Shown here one piece after another: positions 10,601 through 19,929 of a DNA stretch of 64,000 nt. This DNA is from Nitrospirota bacterium (GTDB lineage Bacteria; Nitrospirota; Thermodesulfovibrionia; Thermodesulfovibrionales; Dissulfurispiraceae), in NCBI GenBank assembly GCA_009773415.1, contig WSNO01000005.1, positions 1 through 64,000 of the forward strand, given 5' to 3'. The notes under the pieces were generated by a model that ran no database searches, was not told where the DNA came from, and worked only from the letters and a program-made list of their open reading frames with translations. The first letter of the stretch is position 1, and each line of letters starts with the position of its first letter. Position numbers and translations under genes: made by a program.

Positions 10601-11049
10601 CAGACCTTCCCCCCAACATACACTTTATCATTCTCAATATGCAGCGGAAGCTTCTTGAGCGGCGCGGGCGGCGGGCCACCGATAACCTCACCGTTAATGT
10701 TGAATTTGCCGCCGTGGCACGGGCAGATGAAGGTCTTCTTATTCGCATCCCAGTTCACGAAGCAGCCGAGATGCGTGCAGACCGGAGAAAATGCGGTAAT
10801 CCCCCGCTCTCCCCCGACAACAAAGACCCGGTTCACCTTCACGACATCCTGTTCTTCAGACCGCATACTGAACGTTACCATGCGAACACCGCGACGCGGA
10901 AGATCTTCTTCCTCCATCAGATAGACAAACTGCTGTTTGCGCCGACCTGTTCTTGCCGGATAGAGGAATGCTCCGATTGCGCCGAGTGCGGCAATGCAGA
11001 GTGCCGAACAGGCGATGATGGCTTTTTTAAGAAATTCTCTGCGACCCAT
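10600..11049 (-). CDS. Rieske iron-sulfur protein
   Basis: A 149-residue protein starting MGRREFLKKA, a twin-arginine-like anchor followed by one hydrophobic helix. The cluster motifs CTHLGC and CPCHGG are intact, followed by GGPPPAP. It is the electron acceptor from quinol in the cytochrome b complex encoded directly downstream. The C-terminus is short, as in b6f/menaquinol-type Rieske proteins. Confidence 0.93.
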   Translation of the reverse strand: MGRREFLKKAIIACSALCIAALGAIGAFLYPARTGRRKQQFVYLMEEEDLPRRGVRMVTFSMRSEEQDVVKVNRVFVVGGERGITAFSPVCTHLGCFVNWDANKKTFICPCHGGKFNINGEVIGGPPPAPLKKLPLHIENDKVYVGGKV

Positions 11050-11055
11050 GCCATG

Positions 11056-11087
11056 AAAAAGCGGACTGAACGCTTGCTCAGGCCGCT
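11056..11087 (-). terminator. Terminator between ihfB and the Rieske operon
   Basis: On the minus strand a hairpin with arms AGCGG-C-CTGA and TCAG-T-CCGCT is followed at once by TTTTT. It lies right after ihfB, so the respiratory operon is likely transcribed separately from the long aromatic/rpsA operon, or by read-through. The Rieske start is only a few bases downstream. Confidence 0.7.
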
Positions 11088-11099
11088 CCGCGGGGTGTT

Positions 11100-11387
11100 T
11101 TAGTTTTCGGCCCGGTTCAGTGCATCATGAAACGGCTTGCCGACCTTGAAGTGAATAGCGCGCTTCGGCGGAACCTGGACCTTTTCGCCGGTCTTGGGGT
11201 TCCTCGCTGTTTTGCCCTCCCGAATCTTCAGCCGGAAATTGCCGAAGCCGCGAATCTCGATCTTCTCTCCCTTGGCAAGCGCTTCTTTCATGCCCTCAAA
11301 GACCGTATTGATGATGGTCTCGACCTGCTTCTTCGTGAGGCCTTCAACTTTTTCCGTCACCTTCTCAATAAGTACAGAGCGTGTCAT
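11100..11387 (-). CDS. ihfB: Integration host factor / HU-type DNA-binding protein
   Basis: A 95-residue nucleoid protein with the family core GEKIEIRGFGNFRLKIREGKTARNPKTGE. It bends DNA as a dimer. Position downstream of rpsA-sppA matches ihfB in many proteobacteria, favouring the beta subunit over HU. The start at 11387 has GGAGG upstream. It is the last gene of the aromatic/rpsA operon. Confidence 0.88.
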   Translation of the reverse strand: MTRSVLIEKVTEKVEGLTKKQVETIINTVFEGMKEALAKGEKIEIRGFGNFRLKIREGKTARNPKTGEKVQVPPKRAIHFKVGKPFHDALNRAEN

Positions 11388-11497
11388 GCAATCCTCCTCT
11401 GACGAATAGACAATGTTCAGAATCCGGGAGGCAGGAGGCAGAACGAACAGCGCATTTTTTTCCGGCCTCTGTCCGCCCGCGCGGATTCGACGATTTT

Positions 11498-12352
11498 TTA
11501 TGGCATATACTGATATTTCAGCTCAAGGTTGGGAGCATATTTCATGAAGCTCGCCGGAATCTCGCCCTTCAGCAGCTCAAGCCATGTGCTTTTTTCCTTC
11601 TTCGTCACAACCTCAGGCTCTCCCTTGATGCCGGCCATCTTTGCCGCGACACTGATAGCATATTCGAGGTCGCCGATATCGTCCACAAGACCGGCCTTCT
11701 TAGCCTGGTTTCCTGAAAAAATGCGGCCGTCGGCAATCTTCCGGACCTGCTCAACCGGCATCTTGCGGCCATCCGCAACGGCCTGAATAAACTGATCATG
11801 CACATCATCCATGACGCCCTGGACAATCTTCCGCTCTTCGTCGCCGATTCCGCGAAAGACGGATGCCATGTCCTTATGCTTGCCGCTTTTGATTACTTCG
11901 GACTTCACGCCGAGCTTGTCAAAAAGCCCCTTGAAGTTGGGGATCTCCATGATGACGCCGATGGACCCGGTGATAGTGCCGGGGTTCGCTATGACCATCG
12001 AAGCCGGGGCAGAAATATAATAGCCTCCCGACGCAGCGACTGACCCCATGGAAACGATGATCTTCTTTGTTTCAGCTGCCTTCTTCACCTCGTCGTATAT
12101 CTCCTGGGCAGGCACCACGCCGCCGCCGGGGCTGTTTACCCGGAGGACGATGGCCTTGATTGATTTGTCCTTGACGTATCCCTTTAGTTCGTCAATCGTC
12201 GACTTCGCCTCGATAATCGGACCTTCCACCCGAATAAGGGCAATCCGCTCCCTGATGGAAACGTCCTTCTGCAGCAGGGTCAGAAATGCGCTCAGCAGAA
12301 GGAGCGTCACCAGAAAAGCCCCGATAATAATAACTGACTTTCTAAGCCTCAT
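11498..12352 (-). CDS. sppA: Signal peptide peptidase SppA, short form
   Basis: A 284-residue membrane serine protease that degrades cleaved signal peptides. One N-terminal helix (KSVIIIGAFLVTLLLLSAFL) anchors the protein. RVNSPGGGVVPAQEIYDEV and GSVAASGGYYISAPA, with the nucleophile serine, are visible. I chose the ATG at 12352, which has GAGGA at a fair distance; an ATG at 12364 is too close to that site. It overlaps the end of rpsA by 11 bp. Confidence 0.9.
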   Translation of the reverse strand: MRLRKSVIIIGAFLVTLLLLSAFLTLLQKDVSIRERIALIRVEGPIIEAKSTIDELKGYVKDKSIKAIVLRVNSPGGGVVPAQEIYDEVKKAAETKKIIVSMGSVAASGGYYISAPASMVIANPGTITGSIGVIMEIPNFKGLFDKLGVKSEVIKSGKHKDMASVFRGIGDEERKIVQGVMDDVHDQFIQAVADGRKMPVEQVRKIADGRIFSGNQAKKAGLVDDIGDLEYAISVAAKMAGIKGEPEVVTKKEKSTWLELLKGEIPASFMKYAPNLELKYQYMP

Positions 12353-13958
12353 GCGACTTGACATTCCTCATGCTGAGCCCGATCTTCCGCTCATCGACAT
12401 TGACCTTGATAATGCGGACGCGAATCTCTGCGCCTTCTTGCAGAGCATAAGCGCTGTCGACCTCGGAAGAAAAGACAAGCCCTTCGACACCGCCCGCAAG
12501 CTCTACAAACACGCCAAAGTCGGTAACACGCAACACCGTGCCGGTGCACTCATCACCAAGCCGGAAGCGGGCAGGGATTTCGGTCTCCCACGGATCGGAC
12601 GTGAGCTGCTTGATGCCGAGCGCCATGCGTTCTTTGTCGGGCTCAAGGCTCAGGACTACCGCGTCAACCTTCTGCCCCTTCTTGAGCACCTCCGACGGAT
12701 GCTTGATGTGGCGGGTCCACGACAGATCGGAAATATGGATAAGCCCGTCAACGCCTTCAGCAAGACGCACAAATGCACCGAAATCGGTAATCGTCTTTAC
12801 TTTTCCCTGAATCTGCTGGCCGACCTGATAGGTTGAACCGACCAGATCCCACGGTTTGGACTTCATCTGGCGGGTGCTCAGCGAAAGACGGCGCTCGTCC
12901 TTGTTGACACTGATTACTCGTGCTTCAACTTCTTCCCCGGGTGCAACATATTTGGAGGGATGTTTCGGGCGCGGCGCCCAGTCAAGTTCGGAAATGTGGA
13001 CCAGTCCTTCGAGGCCGTCTTCCACTTCAACGAAAACACCGTAGTCCGTGATGTTGACGACCTTGCCCTTGACCTGCATGCCGGCAGCGTATTTCTGATC
13101 AACCGTCTGCCATGGGTCGGTTTTCTTTTGCTTATAGCCGAGGGTAACCTTGTGGCTGGTCTCATCATGCCTCAGAACGAGAAACTCCTTTTCATCGCCG
13201 ACCTTGAAGAATTCCGACGGATGATTGACGCGCCCCCATGAGATATCGGATATATGAAGAAGACCGTCGATACCGCCGAGGTCGACAAAGACACCATAGT
13301 CGGTGATATTCTTCACGACGCCGTTCATGAGGACGCCTTCGTGAAGCACTTTCAGGGTTTCATCGCGCGCCTTGCAGCGATCTTCCTCAAGGATGGCGCG
13401 GCGGGAAACAATAAGAGTCGCGCCAGGATTTGAGCCGCTTGTGCTGCCGTTCGGATGACGCGGCGGAGAGAACTTCAGGATTTTTACCGCAATGGTCTCG
13501 CCGATGAGCGCGTCAAGGTTTTTCGTTGCCTTGATGTCGACCTGCGAGGCAGGAAGAAATGCCTTAAGTCCTCTGATGCTGACGAGCAGACCGCCCTTTG
13601 TCTTGTCGACAACCTTGCCTTCAATGCGGGCATTCTGCTCATGAAGCTCAGCAATAACATCCCATGCGCGGATGCGGGAAGCGCGGTCCTTCGACAGCGT
13701 GATAATGCCTTCCTGATCATTAATGCGTTCGACAAAGACCTCTATCTGGCTGCCTTCGGCAATACTGGCAAGTTCTTCTTTCGTAAACTCATCTATTGAA
13801 ATCAGACCTTCGGACTTGTAGCCGATATCGACCACAATGCCGTCCTGCTTGACAGCGATGACCCGCCCTTTGGCGATAGATCCGCGCTGCACTCGCTGCA
13901 GCGTCTCGGCGTACATCTGTTCAAGTTCTCTGGTTTCGTCGTTCGGTTGCATGTTCAT
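12342..13958 (-). CDS. rpsA: 30S ribosomal protein S1
   Basis: A 538-residue protein made of six S1 RNA-binding repeats; the last four carry the clear YGVFV...GLVHISEL and DFGAFVRLAEGVDGLIHISDLSW patterns. It helps mRNA bind the 30S subunit. The ATG at 13958 (MNMQPNDETRELEQ) follows GAGGAGG, and so lies inside the end of ispH (38-bp overlap). The open frame continues up to 14015, but without a better start. Confidence 0.95.
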   Translation of the reverse strand: MNMQPNDETRELEQMYAETLQRVQRGSIAKGRVIAVKQDGIVVDIGYKSEGLISIDEFTKEELASIAEGSQIEVFVERINDQEGIITLSKDRASRIRAWDVIAELHEQNARIEGKVVDKTKGGLLVSIRGLKAFLPASQVDIKATKNLDALIGETIAVKILKFSPPRHPNGSTSGSNPGATLIVSRRAILEEDRCKARDETLKVLHEGVLMNGVVKNITDYGVFVDLGGIDGLLHISDISWGRVNHPSEFFKVGDEKEFLVLRHDETSHKVTLGYKQKKTDPWQTVDQKYAAGMQVKGKVVNITDYGVFVEVEDGLEGLVHISELDWAPRPKHPSKYVAPGEEVEARVISVNKDERRLSLSTRQMKSKPWDLVGSTYQVGQQIQGKVKTITDFGAFVRLAEGVDGLIHISDLSWTRHIKHPSEVLKKGQKVDAVVLSLEPDKERMALGIKQLTSDPWETEIPARFRLGDECTGTVLRVTDFGVFVELAGGVEGLVFSSEVDSAYALQEGAEIRVRIIKVNVDERKIGLSMRNVKSHEA

Positions 13959-14850
13959 GCTCGCCGCCCCTCCTCGATTTCGCAATTTCTCTGACACGCT
14001 GCCCGGCACCGGCAATTATCCAATCAGGAGTAGACGCTCCCGCAGTAATGCCTACGCTCGTCACGCCTTCGAACCATGCCGATCTGATTTCATCAGCCGT
14101 CTCTATATGGTGCGTCGGCACGCTCATTGAGCGGCAGAAAGCAGCAAGCTGCGTCGTATTCGCGCTGTTCCGTCCGCCCACGACAATCATCACATCAACT
14201 TTTTTCGCCATATCCTGCGTTTCCTTGAGGCGGAGCGCCGTGGAGTTGCATATGGTGTTGAAGACCTTTAGTTCCTTGACGAGGTCTACGGCATCATGCA
14301 CAAAAGTCTTGAGCACTGCCACCGGCTGCGTCGTCTGGACGACAACCCCGACCTTCGGCTTCAGCGCAGGCCAGGCAGCGCTTCCCTGCATGACCATGTC
14401 CCTGCTCAGGACAAGGGCATCCGCACCGGCATAGCTCATCAGTCCCTGCACCTCGGGATGCCCGGCATCTCCAATAATTACAACCTGATAGCCGCGTTCC
14501 CTGAGCAGTTTAGCATACTGCTGGGCCTTTTTCACAAAAGGACATGTTGTGTCGATGACCGCATAGCGCTTGCTCGCAAGCTGCTCCGAAATATCTCTCG
14601 GAATGCCGTGCGTGCGGATGAGGAGTGTCTTGATGCTGCGGTTATTGATGCTGGTGATAGGCCGGACGCCTTTTTCTTTCAGCCGCCCAATGACCTGCGG
14701 ATTATGGATGATCGGACCGAGTGTGTATACATTCCTGTTGGCTTCGGCGGCGGCAAAGGCCATGTCGACAGCACGTTTAACCCCGAAGCAGAAACCTGCC
14801 CTTTTTGCGGTTATTACGCTTATTCCCTTACCCACCAAGTAATGCTCCAT
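13921..14850 (-). CDS. ispH: 4-hydroxy-3-methylbut-2-enyl diphosphate reductase
   Basis: Last enzyme of the MEP isoprenoid route, reducing HMBPP to IPP and DMAPP. The three cluster cysteines are in AGFCFGVKRA (Cys21), DTTCPFV and NTICNST; GDAGHPEVQG and TAGASTPDW are present. Length is 309 residues from ATG 14850. The gene overlaps rpsA by 38 bp. In Clostridia the two are known as a fused IspH-S1 protein; here they remain separate frames. Confidence 0.95.
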   Translation of the reverse strand: MEHYLVGKGISVITAKRAGFCFGVKRAVDMAFAAAEANRNVYTLGPIIHNPQVIGRLKEKGVRPITSINNRSIKTLLIRTHGIPRDISEQLASKRYAVIDTTCPFVKKAQQYAKLLRERGYQVVIIGDAGHPEVQGLMSYAGADALVLSRDMVMQGSAAWPALKPKVGVVVQTTQPVAVLKTFVHDAVDLVKELKVFNTICNSTALRLKETQDMAKKVDVMIVVGGRNSANTTQLAAFCRSMSVPTHHIETADEIRSAWFEGVTSVGITAGASTPDWIIAGAGQRVREIAKSRRGGEHEHATERRNQRT

Positions 14851-14928
14851 TCGTACAGTCTTGCGACAGTGTCGCTGTCGAGACAAAGTATAGCATATAT
14901 TTTAAAATATTTGAAAAAAAACAATACC

Positions 14929-15579
14929 TTACTGGCCAATCTCCGCAACCATTGCTTCAATCACCTGCTCTATTGACAGGCAGGTGGAATCAAGATAGAT
15001 GGCATCATCAGCACGCCTCAGTGGCGCGATGTCGCGGCTGCTGTCCCGGATGTCGCGCTCCCGGATGTCGCGAAGAGCCTCTTCCATCGATATCGGCGAC
15101 CCCTTTTCCTGCATTTGGTGAAACCGGCGCTCTGCTCGACCGGTTTCGCTTGCATCTAGATAGAACTTGCGCCAGGCCTTCGGAAAGACGACGGTCGTCA
15201 TGTCTCTGCCTTCAGCAACCAGGTTTTCCTGCTCCCCGGCATCGCGCTGCATCTGAAGCAGAAACGCCCTGACCGGCCTGCGCGCCGAGAATACAGAGGC
15301 ATCGTTGCCTGCTTCAACCGTGCGGATAGCGGTCGAAACATCTTCGCCGTTCAGCACGACCATGCCGCCAGAAAAGCCTACGCTTGCACCGGCAATTTCT
15401 TTTTCGAGCGCTTCATCGGACAATTCGCAACTGACTCCTTTGCGCCGCAGAAACAGTCCGACGGCCCGATAGAGGGCGCCGGTATCAAGCAGCCGGAATC
15501 CGAGCCGCTCGGCTAGGAGTCTGGAAACAGTGCTTTTGCCGGCGCCTGCCGGACCGTCTATCGCAACAACCCGCCCCAT
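14929..15579 (-). CDS. cmk: Cytidylate kinase
   Basis: Phosphorylates CMP and dCMP. The 216-residue protein starts MGRVVAIDGPAGAGKST with the P-loop, then LDTGALYRAV and AEGRDMTTVVFP, and SPISMEEALRDIRERD in the lid. I chose ATG 15579, one base after the aroA stop; an ATG at 15609 would overlap aroA. The cmk position between aroA and ispH-rpsA is a widely kept order. Confidence 0.94.
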   Translation of the reverse strand: MGRVVAIDGPAGAGKSTVSRLLAERLGFRLLDTGALYRAVGLFLRRKGVSCELSDEALEKEIAGASVGFSGGMVVLNGEDVSTAIRTVEAGNDASVFSARRPVRAFLLQMQRDAGEQENLVAEGRDMTTVVFPKAWRKFYLDASETGRAERRFHQMQEKGSPISMEEALRDIRERDIRDSSRDIAPLRRADDAIYLDSTCLSIEQVIEAMVAEIGQ

Positions 15580-15580
15580 A

Positions 15581-16867
15581 TTACCGTGAAATCCGTTCCA
15601 TGCATTCATAGAATCCGGGAAACGAAACGTCCACGCACTCCGCGTTCCGGATCGTTGTCTGCCCCTCCGCTATCAGTCCCGCGACGGAAAAAGCCATCGC
15701 GATGCGGTGGTCATGAAACGTCTCGATTTCTGCGCCTCTGAGTTTCGCCTTGCCGCTGACGGCAATGCCGTCTTCAAACTCTTCAATCAATACCCCCATG
15801 CGGCGAAGACCCTGTGCCATGGCGGCTATGCGATCTGATTCCTTTACCCTCAGTTCTTTTGCTCCGCGTATAAGCGTAGTGCCATCAGCCTGCGATGCAA
15901 GAATGCAGAGCACCGGGAACTCGTCAATAGCTAGAGAGACGTCGCCCGCGCCGATGCTGACGGGCTTGAGCAGATCGGGAGCCGCACAGACAATATCGGC
16001 AACCGGCTCGCCTGAAACTTCACGGATATTCTCGAGCGTAACCGTTGCGCCCATGCGCTTGATGATTTCAAGCATGCCGGTGCGTGAAGGGTTGACGCCG
16101 ACGCCGCGCAGAAGGATTTCCGATTTTGGAACAACCAGCGCAGCCGCAATAAAGAATGCGGCGGAAGAAAAATCAGACGGAACCGTCATCTCAAATGGCT
16201 GTAATTCGCGGCCTCCGGTCAGGGATGCCCGCATGGTGCCGACCGTAATATCAGCACCCATGGATTTCAGCATCCGCTCGGTATGGTCGCGGCTCTGTCC
16301 GGGTTCGACAACGCGGGTGCATCCTTCGATTGCAAGGCTTGCGAGCAGCACGCACGACTTCACCTGCGCTGATGCAATCGGAAGTGTATAGGTGATCGGC
16401 TTGAGCGCGACACCCCGTATCGCCAGCGGCGCATACCTGCCGTCACCGCGAGCCATAATCTCCGCGCCCATCTGGCGCAGCGGAGCAATAATGCGTCCCA
16501 TCGGACGGGATCGCAGCGAAGCGTCTCCGGTCAGCACAGAAAAAAACGGATTCCCGGCAAGCACGCCCGCAATAAGTCGCATCGTCGTGCCGGAGTTTCC
16601 GCAGTCGATAACCTCGTCAGCTTCCTGCAGTCCGCGTATCCCTTTGCCGTCAATGACCACCTCGGTGCCGTTGTCGGCAATTGCAATGCCGAGCGACCGG
16701 AAGGCGTTCATGGTGCTGATCGGGTCCTCAGCGCGGAGGAAATTCCGGACAACACTGCGGCCGGACGCAAGGGCGCCAAGCATAATCGCACGGTGCGAGA
16801 TTGATTTATCAGCAGGGACCGTCAACTCCCCTCTGAGCGCATCTGTCTTGGTAATTATCCTGTTCAT
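15581..16867 (-). CDS. aroA: 3-phosphoshikimate 1-carboxyvinyltransferase (EPSP synthase)
   Basis: Joins phosphoenolpyruvate to shikimate-3-phosphate on the way to chorismate. The 428-residue protein carries PADKSISHRAIMLGALA near the N-terminus, DCGNSGTTMRL, TGDASLRSRPM and LRVKESDRI, which are the usual substrate-binding motifs. It lies 6 bp downstream of tyrA in the aromatic operon. Confidence 0.96.
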   Translation of the reverse strand: MNRIITKTDALRGELTVPADKSISHRAIMLGALASGRSVVRNFLRAEDPISTMNAFRSLGIAIADNGTEVVIDGKGIRGLQEADEVIDCGNSGTTMRLIAGVLAGNPFFSVLTGDASLRSRPMGRIIAPLRQMGAEIMARGDGRYAPLAIRGVALKPITYTLPIASAQVKSCVLLASLAIEGCTRVVEPGQSRDHTERMLKSMGADITVGTMRASLTGGRELQPFEMTVPSDFSSAAFFIAAALVVPKSEILLRGVGVNPSRTGMLEIIKRMGATVTLENIREVSGEPVADIVCAAPDLLKPVSIGAGDVSLAIDEFPVLCILASQADGTTLIRGAKELRVKESDRIAAMAQGLRRMGVLIEEFEDGIAVSGKAKLRGAEIETFHDHRIAMAFSVAGLIAEGQTTIRNAECVDVSFPGFYECMERISR

Positions 16868-16873
16868 GACAAG

Positions 16874-17809
16874 CTATTCCCTGTCTCTTGATCTGTCCGG
16901 CAGCGCCCGGCGCGCCATCTGGGCGCGCGAAAACAGCACCTCAAGCGCTGTGGCGTCCTGCAGTTCAAGTGCAGCAATAACACGGTCGAGTTCACGTCTG
17001 AACTGGCGCGCGCTTTTCAGCACTGCGCTCCGGTTGGCAAGAACAATGCCCTGCCAGAGTTCCGGAGGACTCAGGGCAATCCGCGTGGCATCGCGGAACC
17101 CGCTTCCGGCAAAAGCAAGCGCTAGGGCATCAGTCTCTGCAACGGTATTTACGAGTGCGTAAGCGGCAACATGCGGGAAGTGGCTGACCATAGCATAGAT
17201 TTCGTCATGCCGTTCCGGATCCATCTGCACCGTCTCCATGCCGAGAGCCTGCCAAAGGGCGGCAACGACGGCAAGGGCTGCGGAATCAGTCGCGGCAGTC
17301 GGTGTAAGAATGCAGCGAGCCCCTTCGAAAAGATCGGCTCGCGATGCTTCACATCCTGATGCCTCTCCGCCGGCAATCGGATGGCTTCCGACATAGCAGG
17401 CGCCTTCCGGCATCAGTCCTTCAATATCCGCAACCAGCGATCCCTTTACACTCCCCACGTCGGTAACAAGACACCCCCGCTTGAGTGACGAACGGAACCC
17501 TGAAACGAGCGCCGAAAACGTCGGCACAGGGGTGGCAAGCAGGACGAGATCGGCATCCAGGACTGCATCTGACGGTTCGGTCGTCCAGAAATCAATAATG
17601 CCGAGGTCCTTCGCCCTGCGCAGGTTCGCTTCGGTACGGCCGCATCCGATTATCGTTGAGGTCAGGCCGTGCTGTCGAAGCGCCCGGGCAAACGAACCTC
17701 CCAACAGTCCTATGCCGAAGACTGTGGTTTTCGGAAAAAAAAGCGAGCGGTCGTCTGGCTGCACTGCGATGTCCTGCGCCCTAAATTTCGCGACCGACTG
17801 CCAGGGCAA
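16874..17809 (-). CDS. tyrA: Prephenate dehydrogenase
   Basis: Oxidises prephenate to 4-hydroxyphenylpyruvate for tyrosine. The 311-residue protein has the Rossmann motif [32 protein letters not shown] and the [11 protein letters not shown] helix. The start is uncertain: ATG 17809 overlaps aroF by 29 bp, while a GTG fifteen codons later would lie just past the aroF stop. Fits between aroF and aroA in function and position. Confidence 0.92.
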   Translation of the reverse strand: MPWQSVAKFRAQDIAVQPDDRSLFFPKTTVFGIGLLGGSFARALRQHGLTSTIIGCGRTEANLRRAKDLGIIDFWTTEPSDAVLDADLVLLATPVPTFSALVSGFRSSLKRGCLVTDVGSVKGSLVADIEGLMPEGACYVGSHPIAGGEASGCEASRADLFEGARCILTPTAATDSAALAVVAALWQALGMETVQMDPERHDEIYAMVSHFPHVAAYALVNTVAETDALALAFAGSGFRDATRIALSPPELWQGIVLANRSAVLKSARQFRRELDRVIAALELQDATALEVLFSRAQMARRALPDRSRDRE

Positions 17810-18809
17810 TCAGCTTCAGTTCCTGCATAAGCTTTGCGAAATGGTCGGGACGCAGCGACTGCTCACCGTCAGAGAGCGCCTCTTCAGGATTGCAGTGCAC
17901 CTCAATCATGAGAGCATCCGCACCGGCAGCCACTGCCGCCTTGGCCATCGGCGCCACAAGATCCCACTTGCCGACGCCATGGCTCGGATCAACCACAACC
18001 GGAAGGTGCGTCAGCTGCTTCAGCACCGGAATCGCGCTCAGATCCAGCGTGTTGCGCGTCGCGGTCTCAAATGTCCTGATGCCGCGTTCGCACAGCATTA
18101 CCTGCTGATTGCCGCGCGACATGATGTATTCGGCCGACATGAGCCACTCTTTGATAGTTGCAGAAAGCCCGCGCTTCAGAAGCACCGGCTTGTTCACGGA
18201 GCCGACCTCAAGCAGGAGGCGGAAGTTCTGCATATTCCGCGTGCCGATCTGAATAATGTCCGCATACTTCATGATGACGTCAAGGTCTCGTGAATCCATG
18301 AGTTCGGTAATGATCGGCAACCCGGTCTTCTTTCTTGCTTCAGCAAGATACTGCAGGCCTTCTTCGCCCAAACCCTGAAAGGAATATGGAGATGTCCGCG
18401 GCTTGAAAGCGCCGCCGCGCAGAATATTTGCCCCTGCTTCCTTTACCTTTTCGGCAACGAGCATCATCGACGAGCGGTTTTCGACCGAACACGGTCCGGC
18501 CATAATGCTGATTTTTTTGCCGCCGATAACGACTCCGAGTCCCGCATCAATAGCAGTTGTCTGTTTTTTAAAATCGCGGCTCGCGAGCTTATACGGCTTG
18601 AGGATGCGAACAACGTTTTCAACGCCGGCCATGACGCGGATTGCGGCTTCCTCTTCTTCCGTAACCTTTGACGTGTCACCGATAACGCCGATGATGGTTC
18701 GTTCGGTTCCCTGCGATACATGCGCCTTTAATCCTTTGCTCTCGAGCTTTTTAAGGATGTGGCGTATTTCTTCATCAGCGGTATCAGGCTGCAAAACGAT
18801 GATATCCAT
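17781..18809 (-). CDS. aroF: 3-deoxy-7-phosphoheptulonate synthase (DAHP synthase, type Ibeta)
   Basis: First step of the shikimate route. The 342-residue protein starts at ATG 18809 (GGGGGGGA upstream). Residues 1-65 form a ferredoxin-like domain as in the Thermotoga enzyme, where it allows feedback inhibition by Tyr/Phe. The barrel has [38 protein letters not shown] and [15 protein letters not shown]. An open frame to 19037 overlaps hisC and is not supported. Confidence 0.95.
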   Translation of the reverse strand: MDIIVLQPDTADEEIRHILKKLESKGLKAHVSQGTERTIIGVIGDTSKVTEEEEAAIRVMAGVENVVRILKPYKLASRDFKKQTTAIDAGLGVVIGGKKISIMAGPCSVENRSSMMLVAEKVKEAGANILRGGAFKPRTSPYSFQGLGEEGLQYLAEARKKTGLPIITELMDSRDLDVIMKYADIIQIGTRNMQNFRLLLEVGSVNKPVLLKRGLSATIKEWLMSAEYIMSRGNQQVMLCERGIRTFETATRNTLDLSAIPVLKQLTHLPVVVDPSHGVGKWDLVAPMAKAAVAAGADALMIEVHCNPEEALSDGEQSLRPDHFAKLMQELKLIALAVGREI

Positions 18810-18828
18810 AAATCCCCCCCCGTGACGG

Positions 18829-19929
18829 CTATGCTGCCAGAATTTCTTTGAGTGCAGCGATGAATCGTTCGTTTTCGTGCGGCGTGCCGATGGAGATGCG
18901 TATCGCCTTCGGTCCGATCGGCCGGATAATGACGCCCTTGCGAAGCAGGCCGTCATACAGCGACATCGAGTCCATACTGATCGGCACAAAGATAAAATTT
19001 GCTTCAGACGGAACTCCGGGCAGCTCCAGCGCCGCAAGCTCTTTCATAAGATACTGCTTGCCGGCAGCATTATTCACCAGCGTATTCCGCACATGCTCGT
19101 CATCTGCAACGGCAGCTTCGGCGGCAACCTGCGCCAGTGTGTTGGTATTGAATGGTTCACGCAGGCGATTGATTGCCGTGATGATTTCCGGCTTTGCAAT
19201 GCCGTATCCGATGCGAAGCGATGCGAGCCCGTAGGCCTTTGAAAATGTCCGGAGCAGCAAAATGTCGCGTCCGGCAGCAAAGTACTTCAGGGTATCGGGA
19301 TAGTCCTGACGGGATACATATTCAATATAAGCTTCATCAACGACGACCAGGACATTTTCGGGAACGCGCTGCATGAAGCGCTCAAACTCACCGGCCGTGC
19401 TTGTCGTACCGGTCGGATTATTCGGGTTCGCAACAAAGACCATCTTCGTCTTTGGGGTTATGGCATCCGCCATGGCAGCAAGGTCATGACGATAGTTGGT
19501 CATCGGCACCTGATGCGCAACACCGCCGACCGCCTGGACAGCCATACTGTATACGACAAACGACATCTGCGACATCACCGCTTCATCGCCCGGGCTCATA
19601 TAGGTGCGTGTTGCAATATTCAACAGTTCATTTGACCCGTTGCCGAGGATAAGATTGTCGAATCCCACCGCAATGCCGCCGGCGGATAATTTGTTCTGCA
19701 GCGCCGCTTTCAGATAATATCCGCTGCCTTCAGGATAGCGGCAGAGCTCCTCGCTGCCGGACAGAAACTCCTGAATCGCTGCGACAGCCTTCGGAGACGG
19801 GCCGAGCGGATTTTCGTTGGAGGCAAGCTTCACGCAGGACGAAATGCCGAGCTCGCGCTCAAGCTCCTTCACCGGCTTGCCCGGCACATACGGCGAAATC
19901 TTTTCAACATAGGGAAGTGGCTGAATCAT
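18829..19929 (-). CDS. hisC: Histidinol-phosphate / aromatic aminotransferase
   Basis: A 366-residue PLP aminotransferase of the HisC type, with [15 protein letters not shown], the [11 protein letters not shown] motif, [10 protein letters not shown] and the PLP lysine in [17 protein letters not shown]. In this operon it probably also transaminates phenylpyruvate and hydroxyphenylpyruvate, as lone HisC proteins next to pheA and tyrA do; this is inference. Its ATG overlaps the pheA stop (ATGA). Confidence 0.9.
   Translation of the reverse strand: MIQPLPYVEKISPYVPGKPVKELERELGISSCVKLASNENPLGPSPKAVAAIQEFLSGSEELCRYPEGSGYYLKAALQNKLSAGGIAVGFDNLILGNGSNELLNIATRTYMSPGDEAVMSQMSFVVYSMAVQAVGGVAHQVPMTNYRHDLAAMADAITPKTKMVFVANPNNPTGTTSTAGEFERFMQRVPENVLVVVDEAYIEYVSRQDYPDTLKYFAAGRDILLLRTFSKAYGLASLRIGYGIAKPEIITAINRLREPFNTNTLAQVAAEAAVADDEHVRNTLVNNAAGKQYLMKELAALELPGVPSEANFIFVPISMDSMSLYDGLLRKGVIIRPIGPKAIRISIGTPHENERFIAALKEILAA

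Noticed and set aside
9860..10924. 354-residue plus-strand frame
   Set aside because: Antisense to the cytochrome b and Rieske genes; composition is arginine- and histidine-rich without motifs.
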